A stretch of 8,899 nucleotides of DNA from Bacteroidota bacterium (GTDB lineage Bacteria > Bacteroidota > Bacteroidia > Chitinophagales > Chitinophagaceae), in NCBI GenBank assembly GCA_023433265.1, contig JAEZDR010000011.1, forward strand, positions 1 to 8,899, given 5' to 3'. A program made the translations under genes and the position numbers. This document shows, in pieces, positions 1 to 6,936 of the stretch (positions are counted from its first letter, which is position 1; the number at the start of each line of letters is the position of its first letter). The notes beneath the pieces were generated by a model. The model saw only the letters and a list, made by a program, of their open reading frames with translations, did not search any database and was not told the origin of the DNA.

Positions 1-24
1 GTGTATAGAAAGACAAGTTTAGCA

Positions 25-531
25 CTAGTAGAAAGCTAATTGTTCTTTACCCGCGAGGATAAAAGAGCGAATAGATCCGGTTAGTTCTTCAGATGCAACG
101 GCTGGTATTTTTTGCATTATAGGCAGTTTACCCTCCATAAATGAAATGATCTTATCTTTTAACTGGTCTTTTTCGTATGCCACCTGAAGTCCACATGTTT
201 TTTCCAGCATCCGGCAGGTTGCTAATTGATGGTCATTCCGGGTTTCCTTTAGTTTGCCAAGGCGAGGAAATACAATCAAAGGCTTTTCCATCTGTGAAAC
301 CGAGAGGATGGTACCGGTACCTGCGTGGGCTAACACAAGGTCTGCCTTTTGTATATAACTGCTATAGTCCTTCGGCTCTATATAATCGAGGCATTTGATA
401 TTAGCAGGCTTATATTTCATTCCATACACCTGCGCTATTATCTCCTGATCACCGAATAACGGGGCTAGTTCATCAACCGCCTCTATCATCCTGTCAAATG
501 GCAGTTGGCTGCCTACTGTTACAAATATCAT
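25..531 (-). CDS. Alg13-like glycosyltransferase subunit (GT28 C-terminal domain)
   Basis: 168 residues, the size of a stand-alone Alg13/PssE/EpsF-type subunit. These supply the nucleotide-sugar-binding half of a split glycosyltransferase whose other half is Alg14-like. Seen: the N-terminal strand and loop FVTVGSQLPFDR (residues 3-14), the nucleotide-binding motif HAGTGTIL (69-76), and the segment PLIVFPR followed by KETRNDHQ (84-102), all typical of the GT28 C-terminal fold. There is no signal peptide or membrane segment, so it should be cytosolic and held at the membrane by its partner. The ATG overlaps the stop of the upstream Alg14-like gene by 4 bases (528-531), which suggests translational coupling and a stoichiometric complex. 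Known for the family: such pairs transfer GlcNAc, glucose, galactose or glucuronate to lipid-linked or saccharide acceptors. The donor and acceptor here cannot be read from sequence. The family call is firm, the substrate unknown. Confidence 0.9.
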   Translation of the reverse strand: MIFVTVGSQLPFDRMIEAVDELAPLFGDQEIIAQVYGMKYKPANIKCLDYIEPKDYSSYIQKADLVLAHAGTGTILSVSQMEKPLIVFPRLGKLKETRNDHQLATCRMLEKTCGLQVAYEKDQLKDKIISFMEGKLPIMQKIPAVASEELTGSIRSFILAGKEQLAFY

Positions 532-971
532 ATCATTACATTTCCTGAGTAAACAATTTTAGCTGATGCCAGATGTGGCCATTGTGTGTAAACACGGTCT
601 GCGAAAAGCCCACACATCTTTCCGCTGATGGATATTTTTTCTGCATGGCAGAGTGCCTCAATCCAGATCGTCTTTGCACCCATTAATTTGCCTATAAACA
701 GAGCGAGTACGCCTGGTGCTGCCCCGGTAGTTACCACTACATCAGGCTTTACTGTGCTCATGACTTTGTACATTTTCCAGGCTACTAATGGCAGTTTGAA
801 AGGATTCCATCTGCTGAAGTCGGGTACAACATGAAATTCGTGACCTTTAAAGGACGACGCAAAGCTTTCGTGGGTGGACATATAAATCAGGTCCATACCG
901 CGGAAAGCGGGTTGTAACCGAAGCAATTCCACCACGTGGCCTCCGCCTGATGCTACACCTAATACTCTCAT
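528..971 (-). CDS. Alg14-like glycosyltransferase subunit
   Basis: 147 residues, matching bacterial Alg14/PssD/CpsF-type proteins. These form the acceptor-side and membrane-recruiting half of a two-subunit glycosyltransferase. Seen: the N-terminal glycine-rich loop ASGGGH (residues 7-12), the TTGAAPG loop (81-87), the block WIEALCHAEKISISGK (103-118), which corresponds to the conserved E-S/C-x-A region of Alg14, and VYTQWP (127-132) near the C terminus. As in many bacterial members, no clear N-terminal transmembrane anchor is visible. It lies 54 bases after the large SQD1-like/PLP fusion gene and overlaps the Alg13-like gene by 4 bases, so the three genes probably share one transcript. The inferred role is transfer of the sugar made by the upstream fusion protein, or one from general metabolism, to a lipid or polysaccharide acceptor at the inner face of the cytoplasmic membrane. 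Confidence 0.9.
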   Translation of the reverse strand: MRVLGVASGGGHVVELLRLQPAFRGMDLIYMSTHESFASSFKGHEFHVVPDFSRWNPFKLPLVAWKMYKVMSTVKPDVVVTTGAAPGVLALFIGKLMGAKTIWIEALCHAEKISISGKMCGLFADRVYTQWPHLASAKIVYSGNVMI

Positions 972-1025
972 AGTTTTAATTCTTTTTTAGACAGGCAGTA
1001 AAACTGTTTCTGTTCAATATCATTG

Positions 1026-3578
1026 TTAGGCAGCTGCCGATATATCGGTAGCTGATGTTGTTTCGTTGTTGTTGATGTTTGTTTCCTTTTGCTCTACAAC
1101 AGGCGTAAGAATCATTGGAATCACCTTCGTGAGTTTTTGCAGCGCGAGCTGGAAACTGGTAATAGCGAGCTGCAGCCTGTTTTCTGTTTCGTAATAAGGC
1201 AAACCGAATCTGAGGATGTTAAGCTTTTCACCATTATAATCATAATCAATGATACACTTACAATGCACCCCATTTTCGTTCAACTCTCGATATAGCTCGT
1301 ACGGATGAAAATGAGTGAAGGCTATAGAGAGCAAAGGCGCTGCATTTGTTTTGTTTAGTATCTTATACTGAAGTTCAAAACGATTGAGTACCTGCTCAAG
1401 TTTCTCTCTAAAGAAGCTTGAAAGCTCAGCTGAGCGTTGCAATACCGTTTCTGTACCTACTTCTTTGTAAAGTTTCAGAGCTTCAAGAATTTCAGCATAC
1501 ATGATGAAGTCCTGGCCACCCTGCAAACTAAAACGTTTTCTCCTCTCCTCTCCTGCTACACCAACGCCGTTCCAATACATGCCCCCTAACCATTGCTGAA
1601 AGTTCTGTTTCATCCAAACAATACCACTTCCATGTGGACCAAACACCCATTTATGAAGGCTGCCAATCAACACATCGGCAGTGCCAAATGGCAGGTTGTA
1701 CAGGCCAATTGCCTGGGTAACATCAAGGATTAGTTTGCACTCAGGTGCCTGGCGCTTGATAACCCTGTTCCATGTTTCATATGCAGCAGTATTACCATCG
1801 GCATAATAAACCTGCGAAATGAAGGCAACATGCGGCTTTATTTGCTGAACCCAGGCTGCAAGCCTATCTTCATTTTCTATTACTTCGTCGCTTACGTAAA
1901 ACACATCATACTCCGGAAGATTTTCGAACACGCCAATTCCGCCAGGATGCTCATGGTGGGTTGTCATCACCCTTATTGGACCATTTCCTTCCTTATAGAA
2001 TACCCTTAGCATAGAAAGCGCGAGCAGGTTGATAGTCTGGGAAGTACCATTACCTATCGAGATCTCGTATCCATTAGATGGCCATATCTCGTTACATACA
2101 TTCACCACTTCGGCCAACTTAGCTCTGCCTTCTTCGTATAAGCCTATCGGATTGCCCGAAAGTTTTGCGGTAGTAGAACTGTTCCATCTCACATCTTTCA
2201 CCGTTGTTGAAACCGTACCCAAAGTGCCGGGATTGAGGTTTAAGCGATCAGTATGAAAGAATGTTTTCCTGAAAGCTTCCCAGTCATTGCCGGTACTGGT
2301 ACTAAAAAATGAAGCAGAAGGTGTTACTGCTTCTGCTTCTACATTAATGTTTTCTGCAGGCACAATCATAAGCACAGGCGTTTCTGCAGCCTCTTCGTTG
2401 TACTTGCCCTGGAATGCATTTATATGGTGGGTAAATGCTTCTACTTTAATCCTATGCTGGTGTTTGGCAACTATTTGCAATGTTTCGCTAATGATATCCT
2501 GTATAGCCGTTACCGCCACATTGTTTTCAACGTGCTGAGCCATCACTTTGATATCGTATTTCTTTGCTTCACTTTCGCCACGCGGATCAAATACATGATT
2601 TACCGTTACATTAAAACCTAATGGCTCCGCCAGGTCTTTTACATAAGATGCCAGTTCATTTATCGAGTTGTTAGCCGCAGTAACATGGTTAACTACCTTA
2701 TGTTCGCCGCGTTCAGGTATTTCGCCCGCAATAATCTCAAGTGAGTTTACTGCATCTTTCATAGGCATTATACCTGTTGTTTGATTCCCTTTACCGTAGA
2801 TGGTTAGAGGATGCCCGGCAACAGCCTGGGTTATGAAACGATTTACTACAGTACCGAAAATGTCATCATAGTCAAAGCGTGTATAAAGTTTGTCACAATC
2901 CAACATTTCATCAATATAAATACCGAACAGCGTCGACTGCATTACCTCGGTTATGCGTAGTCCCCATTTACGCGCGGCCATACCTACATAGTTGCTGTCG
3001 TTTATTTTGGATATGTGATACACATCGTCACTTTGACGAGGGAAAGGCATGGGCTTAGCCGCTGTTTTGCCATTAAACTCAGGATAGAAATAACCTTCTG
3101 CTATATCAATTCCTCCATTGCAATATTCACCCATGGATCCCATCTTCACGATATGGCAATCCGGCAGGTGTTTGCGCACTGCCCAAAGGAGACGCATATT
3201 ATTGCCTTCATTGTTATTTATCGTATATAGTGATTCTTCAAGGCCTAACATGGAGTAAGGTGCAGAGCACTGCTGGGCCATGTGATAAATTGTATGGGGC
3301 TTTTCTACCTTGATTATATCTTCTAAAAGACTACTGTTTACATCCATGTAAACATAGTGGAGGTTGTTTTGTCCGTACACTTCCCTGAAGGCTTTTACCC
3401 TTTCTTCCAATCGGGAAATTGGAACAAGACTGTCAGAGCCTATCTTCTTTACGGTATTACGCCTCCATTCATTGTCGGCGATAATAATTTTTGTGTTTGG
3501 GCGGCTAACAGCAAGCTTTAGTGCGATAGGCCAGCCATAATATCCATCTCCTCCCAGTACTAAAATCGTCTCTCTCAT
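1026..3578 (-). CDS. Fusion: SQD1-like NDP-sugar dehydratase/synthase + class V PLP enzyme
   Basis: 850 residues, two enzymes in one chain. Residues 1-380 are an extended short-chain dehydrogenase closest, from recalled sequence, to plant/cyanobacterial SQD1 (UDP-sulfoquinovose synthase). Shared features are the NAD loop GGDGYYG (9-15), SAPYSM (105-110), GSMGEY (147-152), the Y187-x3-K191 dyad in YHISK, HPLTIYGKG (256-264) and DPRGESEAKKY (331-341). S148 stands where SQD1 has its catalytic Thr, and C104 where I recall Arg. Residues about 385-425 look like a linker. Residues about 430-820 are a class V aminotransferase-fold domain: NLNPGTLG (447-454), GTSQTINL (511-518), HHEHPGG (541-547), DVTQ (619-622, cofactor ring contacts), PLP lysine K643 in SLHKW, and R790 in LRFG. 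The fold resembles CefD-type epimerases; no cysteine sits at the usual desulfurase position. The tail (820-850) is Asn/Thr/Ala-rich. The start ATG follows AGAAAGGAA, a plausible ribosome site. It is the first gene of the Alg14/Alg13 locus. The exact product is unknown. Confidence 0.88.
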   Translation of the reverse strand: MRETILVLGGDGYYGWPIALKLAVSRPNTKIIIADNEWRRNTVKKIGSDSLVPISRLEERVKAFREVYGQNNLHYVYMDVNSSLLEDIIKVEKPHTIYHMAQQCSAPYSMLGLEESLYTINNNEGNNMRLLWAVRKHLPDCHIVKMGSMGEYCNGGIDIAEGYFYPEFNGKTAAKPMPFPRQSDDVYHISKINDSNYVGMAARKWGLRITEVMQSTLFGIYIDEMLDCDKLYTRFDYDDIFGTVVNRFITQAVAGHPLTIYGKGNQTTGIMPMKDAVNSLEIIAGEIPERGEHKVVNHVTAANNSINELASYVKDLAEPLGFNVTVNHVFDPRGESEAKKYDIKVMAQHVENNVAVTAIQDIISETLQIVAKHQHRIKVEAFTHHINAFQGKYNEEAAETPVLMIVPAENINVEAEAVTPSASFFSTSTGNDWEAFRKTFFHTDRLNLNPGTLGTVSTTVKDVRWNSSTTAKLSGNPIGLYEEGRAKLAEVVNVCNEIWPSNGYEISIGNGTSQTINLLALSMLRVFYKEGNGPIRVMTTHHEHPGGIGVFENLPEYDVFYVSDEVIENEDRLAAWVQQIKPHVAFISQVYYADGNTAAYETWNRVIKRQAPECKLILDVTQAIGLYNLPFGTADVLIGSLHKWVFGPHGSGIVWMKQNFQQWLGGMYWNGVGVAGEERRKRFSLQGGQDFIMYAEILEALKLYKEVGTETVLQRSAELSSFFREKLEQVLNRFELQYKILNKTNAAPLLSIAFTHFHPYELYRELNENGVHCKCIIDYDYNGEKLNILRFGLPYYETENRLQLAITSFQLALQKLTKVIPMILTPVVEQKETNINNNETTSATDISAAA

Positions 3579-3903
3579 ACATTTCCTTTCTAAGTGCGTT
3601 AATAAATCGTTGTTTAACGTTATTCAAACGCCGTTCCATTCAGCTTTTAACAGGGCGATTGTTCAACCTCCCATAAAAAACAACAATATTTCCCGTTAAG
3701 CATCAAGCAATTATTGAGAGAAAATATTTTCTGCTTTTTTTATGTCGCCTGTTTTTATAGACTGATTTGTTTAGCAAGTCAACACTAAAAGAGACCAGAC
3801 TGGAACAATTAAACGTTGTGGTGTGAGAAAGTCCATGTAGTTCTTATTGCTGTTTTCGGTACTTGTTTTGATTGAATTGAGCCACAATTATCAGTACACA
3901 TAT
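3579..3903. other. Divergent AT-rich intergenic region
   Basis: These 325 bases separate the start of the SQD1-like fusion gene (minus) from the start of the alpha-amylase (plus), so both upstream control regions must lie here. No convincing coding sequence is present. A 14-bp perfect palindrome sits at 3719-3732 and is followed by a T-rich run on the plus strand. I looked for the Bacteroidota -7 element TAnnTTTG on both strands and found only imperfect matches, so no promoter is placed. Confidence 0.6.
3719..3732. repeat. 14-bp perfect palindrome in divergent intergenic region
   Basis: The sequence AGAAAATATTTTCT reads identically on both strands. It lies roughly midway between two divergent genes (140 bases from the fusion-gene ATG, 171 bases from the amyA ATG). 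It could be an operator for a dimeric regulator or a chance AT-rich palindrome. No regulator gene is visible in the window. Confidence 0.4.
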
Positions 3904-5388
3904 ATGTTGAACGGAACAATGCTGCAGTATTTCCACTGGTACTATCCCAACGATGGATCGCTTTGGAGTAAACTTATAAAAGACATTCCCCTGTTAAAAA
4001 AGCTTGGAATTAATGCAGTTTGGTTGCCCCCGGCTTACAAAGATTCCTCAGAAGGAAAATATTGCGGGTACGATACCTACGATTTGTTTGATCTTGGGGA
4101 ATTTGATCAAAAAGGAAGCGTGAGGACAAAATATGGAACGAAGGACGAGTATATAGCTGCGATTGAAGCGGCCCATACTGCGAACATCTGTGTTTACGTC
4201 GATATTGTAATTAACCACAAAGCTGGAGCAGATGAAACTGAAAAATGTACGGTTGTTAAGGTAAATCCTGAGAACAGGAATGAGGTCATTAGCGAGCCCT
4301 ACGAAGCGGAACTTTATACAAAGTTTTCGTTTCCGGGAAGGGAAGGAAAATATTCTTCGTTTAATTGGGACTGGAACTGCTTTACGGGAGTGGATTATTG
4401 TGCAAAGCCTCGCGAGAACGGCATCTTTAGAATATTGAACGAGTGGGGCGATGGCTGGGAGAACACGGTAGCACAGGAGTTTGGAAACTATGACTATCTC
4501 ATGTTTACCGATATTGAGTTTAGAAACCCTGTAGTACGTGAAGAACTTAAGTACTGGGGTCGCTGGTATTACGAGCTTACTAAATTTGATGGGGTTAGGC
4601 TGGATGCAGTGAAACATATTGCTCCAGAATTCTTCAATGAGTGGCTCGACTATATGCGAGCCTTTGCTGGTAAAGAGTTCTTTGCTGTTGGTGAATTGTG
4701 GACTGGTCACGACCTGCCGCTGTTACAGGAATTCATTTCCCAGACCAATAGGAGGATGCACCTGTTCGATTCCATATTGCACAGCAACTTTTATAACGCA
4801 GCTAACCAGGGAAAAGAATTCGACCTGAGGAACATATTTCAAAACACTTTGGTTTCAGTGGAACCGGAACTTGCAGTCACACTTGTTGACAATCATGATA
4901 CCCAACCGCTGCAAGCCATGGAAGCCCCGGTGCAGGAATGGTTTAAGCCCCATGCATACGCCCTAACGCTGCTTAGGAAGGAAGGCTATCCTTGTGTATT
5001 TTATGCTGACCTGTTTGGAACAAAGTATTCGGATAAGAAAGACGGCAAGGATGTTTCGATAACCATGAATGCGACAGCAAAGCTCGACTTGTTGCTGCAG
5101 GCAAGGAACAACTTTGCATACGGGGAACAACACGATTACTTTGATGATGCTAATTGCATTGCTTGGGTTAGAGAGGGGCTGGATGAAATGAAGGGTTCTG
5201 GTTGCATTGTTGTTCTTACAAATGGCGATAATGCGTCTAAGCACATTACTGCAGGACCTCGTTTTTGCAACAAACAAATGAGAGACTACCTGGGTAATGT
5301 TACAGAGCTAATACAAACCGACCACGTAGGAGCAGCGGAATTCCCCGTTAATGCAGGAAGTATTAGCGTTTGGGTTTTGAACGCTTAG
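3904..5388 (+). CDS. amyA: Cytoplasmic alpha-amylase, GH13 (AmyA type)
   Basis: Hydrolyses internal alpha-1,4 bonds of maltodextrins and glycogen-like glucans in the cytoplasm. From the ATG at 3904 the protein has 494 residues, essentially the length of E. coli AmyA (495), and it matches that protein (recalled) almost end to end: LQYFHWYYP near the start, VWLPPAYK, GYDTYDLFDLGEFDQKGS, NHDTQPLQAMEAP and VSVWV-like SISVWV at the end. The four GH13 regions are intact: DIVINHK (100-106), GVRLDAVKH with nucleophile D234, AVGELW with acid/base E264, and DNHD with transition-state D332. There is no signal peptide, which fits a cytosolic enzyme rather than a SusG-type surface amylase. An in-frame upstream TTG at 3847 would add 19 residues unlike the family and is rejected. 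It stands alone between a divergent gene and convergent dps, with a hairpin terminator just downstream. Confidence 0.95.
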   Translation: MLNGTMLQYFHWYYPNDGSLWSKLIKDIPLLKKLGINAVWLPPAYKDSSEGKYCGYDTYDLFDLGEFDQKGSVRTKYGTKDEYIAAIEAAHTANICVYVDIVINHKAGADETEKCTVVKVNPENRNEVISEPYEAELYTKFSFPGREGKYSSFNWDWNCFTGVDYCAKPRENGIFRILNEWGDGWENTVAQEFGNYDYLMFTDIEFRNPVVREELKYWGRWYYELTKFDGVRLDAVKHIAPEFFNEWLDYMRAFAGKEFFAVGELWTGHDLPLLQEFISQTNRRMHLFDSILHSNFYNAANQGKEFDLRNIFQNTLVSVEPELAVTLVDNHDTQPLQAMEAPVQEWFKPHAYALTLLRKEGYPCVFYADLFGTKYSDKKDGKDVSITMNATAKLDLLLQARNNFAYGEQHDYFDDANCIAWVREGLDEMKGSGCIVVLTNGDNASKHITAGPRFCNKQMRDYLGNVTELIQTDHVGAAEFPVNAGSISVWVLNA

Positions 5389-5445
5389 ACCAAATAAGAG
5401 AGAGATCAACAAAGGCGTCGGTAGAATTGTGCTGCTTCATAAACG

Positions 5446-5491
5446 AAATGGCCTTTGCCAGAGCTACCCGCTGCTCTTGCCGAGGCCATTT
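5446..5491. terminator. Probable bidirectional intrinsic terminator (amyA / dps)
   Basis: A 9-bp perfect outer stem (5446-5454 with 5483-5491, AAATGGCCT paired to AGGCCATTT) encloses an inner 5-bp stem (AGAGC 5460-5464 with GCTCT 5473-5477) and an 8-base loop. The outer arms end in T-runs on either strand: TTTT at 5489-5492 on plus, and TTT from the reverse of 5446-5448 on minus. It sits between the stop of amyA (58 bases before) and the stop of convergent dps (17 bases after), where a shared two-way terminator is expected. The short T-tracts make it moderate in strength. Confidence 0.7.
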
Positions 5492-5508
5492 TCACTAAAT
5501 AAGGTTTC

Positions 5509-5979
5509 CTATTTTAGGTAAGCTGAATACATCCAAACAGTCTTTTCCTGTTCACGGATATAATCGCTCATTAAAGCATTCGTACCCTCATCGTTTGCAT
5601 CCGCTGACATTTGCAACAATTCGCGTTCTACCTTGAGCAGTTCTGTGAAACCGTTTACCACTTCCTGTACAGCTTTTCTACCATCGCTGATATTGCTGAT
5701 TTCTTTTATCGAGGCTGTATTCACATATTCTGTAAAAGTATGCATCGGTGTTTGACCTAAAGTTAGAATACGTTCTGCCACCTCATCTATTTTAATAAGC
5801 GCATCGTTGTACAGTTCCTCAAACTTAACATGCAGTTCAAAAAACTTTTCTCCTTTAATGTTCCAGTGAAACCCGCGGGCATTTATGTAGAATAACTGAA
5901 AGTTAGCCAGCAGGTTGTTTAACTTTTTAGCAAGTTCAGCACTGCTTTTTGCTTCAAGGCCTATTTGATTGGTTTTCAT
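5509..5979 (-). CDS. dps: Dps family ferritin-like DNA-binding/iron-storage protein
   Basis: 156 residues from the ATG at 5979, the usual Dps length. Dps forms a 12-subunit shell that oxidises and stores iron using hydrogen peroxide and protects DNA in stress or stationary phase. Seen: a four-helix-bundle pattern with the inter-subunit ferroxidase ligands in order, namely H38 in GFHWN, H50 in ELH, E54 in FEELY, and D65 and E69 in IDEVAERI. These align with E. coli Dps H51, H63, D67, D78 and E82. The N terminus is short with several lysines (K2, K11, K18, K19), which could aid DNA binding, though this cannot be shown. A longer reading frame opens at a TTG (6030), but the 17 added residues do not look like Dps and ATG 5979 is preferred. 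It is convergent with amyA and divergent from the 88-residue gene. No OxyR, PerR or Fur site was recognised in the 105-base upstream gap. Confidence 0.94.
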   Translation of the reverse strand: MKTNQIGLEAKSSAELAKKLNNLLANFQLFYINARGFHWNIKGEKFFELHVKFEELYNDALIKIDEVAERILTLGQTPMHTFTEYVNTASIKEISNISDGRKAVQEVVNGFTELLKVERELLQMSADANDEGTNALMSDYIREQEKTVWMYSAYLK

Positions 5980-6084
5980 AATGCTATTTTTTGTAAAACT
6001 ATAATCGTTTAATACAGGGAGTATTGACAAAAATCATACTCCGACCGGTTTTAGGGTGGTCTCAAGTTTGCAGCTTTCTAAAAT

Positions 6085-6351
6085 ATGATTGAGAAACACT
6101 CCATAAACGGCAAAAATATCTGGGTAAAAGTTGATGCGCACCCTATACTTCGGGAGAATTCCAATGTGATTCCCACCGAGTATTTCACGGCGAGTTGTTA
6201 TGAAAAAGATCCATCGGATGCGCAGGCTGAGGGCCGTACGGTTAAGGACGAAAACGGTGAGGCAATGTTGTTTGAGAGCCCGGTGGCTGCATTAAGCGCT
6301 GCAAGACGGCATATTGAAGATGCTGGAAGAGAAAACAGAGGACCTGCCTAA
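6085..6351 (+). CDS. Small protein of unknown function (88 residues)
   Basis: I do not recognise a named family. The protein is soluble-looking, with no signal peptide, membrane segment or Cys/His metal motif (one Cys, C38). It starts with a strand-rich segment (NGKNIWVKVDAHPILRE, residues 8-24), has a middle rich in Asp, Glu and Lys, and ends in a probable helix (SPVAALSAARRHIEDA, 65-80) with a charged tail. The ATG follows an A/T-rich stretch without a Shine-Dalgarno, normal for this phylum. Codon use and composition look like the neighbouring real genes, and no alternative frame is better. It is divergent from dps (105-base gap) and convergent with the ribosomal operon (98 bases to the rplL stop). 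A stress link through dps is only a guess. Reality of the gene is likely, function unknown. Confidence 0.7.
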   Translation: MIEKHSINGKNIWVKVDAHPILRENSNVIPTEYFTASCYEKDPSDAQAEGRTVKDENGEAMLFESPVAALSAARRHIEDAGRENRGPA

Positions 6352-6390
6352 CCTGGAATCTTGTTTTACCTTGGGTTGATGCCTGATCGG

Positions 6391-6425
6391 AAAAAAAAGA
6401 GGTTGCTCCTATTGGAACAACCTCT
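6391..6425 (-). terminator. Intrinsic terminator after rplL
   Basis: On the minus strand an 8-bp stem (AGAGGTTG paired to CAACCTCT, 6398-6405 with 6418-6425) is extended by TCC/GGA past one mismatch and closed by a 4-base loop. It is followed at once by a run of T residues (the complement of A at 6391-6398). It lies 24 bases after the rplL stop. This is a textbook rho-independent terminator and the operon very probably ends here, which matters because rpoB would normally follow. Confidence 0.92.
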
Positions 6426-6449
6426 GGAAATCATCAAACAATATGTTGA

Positions 6450-6827
6450 TTACTTGATTTCTACTTCAGCGCCTGCTTCTTTCAGTTTAGCAGCAAGGTC
6501 TTCAGCTTCTGCTTTAGAAACGCCTTCTTTAACTGCTTTAGGAGCACCGTCTACCAGGTCCTTAGCTTCTTTAAGACCTAAACCTGTAAGCTCTTTTACA
6601 ATCTTAACTACACCAAGTTTACCGGCACCAGCGCTCTTAAGGATAACGTCGAATGCAGTTTGCTCAGCAGCAGCAGCAGCGCCACCACCGTCTCCACCAC
6701 CACTCATTACCACTGCAGCAGCAGCTGGTTCAATTCCGTAATCAGCTTTCAATACATCAGCTAATTCCTGTACTTCTTTCACTGTTAAGCCAACAAGTTG
6801 TTCGGCTAATTGTTTTACGTCTGCCAT
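6450..6827 (-). CDS. rplL: 50S ribosomal protein L7/L12
   Basis: 125 residues. L7/L12 dimers form the mobile ribosomal stalk that recruits and activates the GTPase translation factors EF-Tu, EF-G, IF2 and RF3. Seen: an N-terminal dimerisation and L10-binding domain (1-33), an Ala/Gly hinge (34-56) with an unusually Gly-rich centre SGGGDGGG (42-49), and the globular C-terminal domain (57-125) carrying the factor-binding helices KIVKELTGLGLKEAKDLV (75-92) and ending AGAEVEIK, nearly identical in pattern to E. coli. It is the last gene of the operon: a 109-base structured spacer separates it from rplJ and a strong terminator follows. An A-rich sequence without a Shine-Dalgarno precedes the ATG. 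Confidence 0.98.
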   Translation of the reverse strand: MADVKQLAEQLVGLTVKEVQELADVLKADYGIEPAAAAVVMSGGGDGGGAAAAAEQTAFDVILKSAGAGKLGVVKIVKELTGLGLKEAKDLVDGAPKAVKEGVSKAEAEDLAAKLKEAGAEVEIK

Positions 6828-6879
6828 TTGTTTTACTTTTTAACCGCCTTCATAGTACTTTGACGTGGTTACTCCGGCG

Positions 6880-6911
6880 GAGGTTATAAATGTTTGCCCT
6901 GTTTTAACCTC
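6880..6911 (-). promoter_or_regulatory. Inverted repeat in rplJ-rplL spacer
   Basis: A 7-bp perfect inverted repeat (GAGGTTA/TAACCTC, 6880-6886 with 6905-6911) with an 18-base loop lies in the 109-base gap between rplJ and rplL. A smaller competing hairpin (CTCC, GCC loop, GGAG, 6872-6882) overlaps one arm. No T-run follows, so it is not a terminator. It may affect mRNA processing, or translation initiation of rplL, which must be made in several-fold excess over L10. The role is inferred. Confidence 0.4.
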
Positions 6912-6936
6912 AAGAGCATTGGTTTAAAATATTTAA

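Noticed and set aside
1..24. Start of a further gene left of the Alg13-like gene
   Set aside because: Only 24 bases remain, with no start codon on the minus strand; nothing can be supported.
991..1014. Hairpin between the fusion gene and the Alg14-like gene as a terminator
   Set aside because: The stems are interrupted (ACAG, CAGT, ACTG, CTGT with bulges) and no T-run follows on the minus strand, so co-transcription is more likely.
1146..2290. PLP domain as an ordinary SufS/IscS cysteine desulfurase
   Set aside because: The fold is shared, but no cysteine sits in the usual catalytic loop position. The Cys pair at 773/775 aligns before, not after, the expected segment. CefD-like is a better general description.
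3847..3903. Longer alpha-amylase start at TTG 3847
   Set aside because: The 19 extra residues do not resemble the family or a proper signal peptide. The ATG at 3904 gives the expected N terminus and length.
4048..4710. 220-residue open frame on the minus strand inside amyA
   Set aside because: It is entirely antisense to a well-supported gene, with no recognisable domain; a shadow frame.
5980..6030. Longer Dps start at TTG 6030
   Set aside because: The added 17 residues are unlike Dps. The ATG at 5979 gives a normal 156-residue protein.
6361..6741. 126-residue Ala/Ser/Pro-rich plus-strand frame opposite rplL
   Set aside because: Its composition is the reverse reading of the Ala-rich L7/L12 gene, and it runs through the rplL terminator hairpin.
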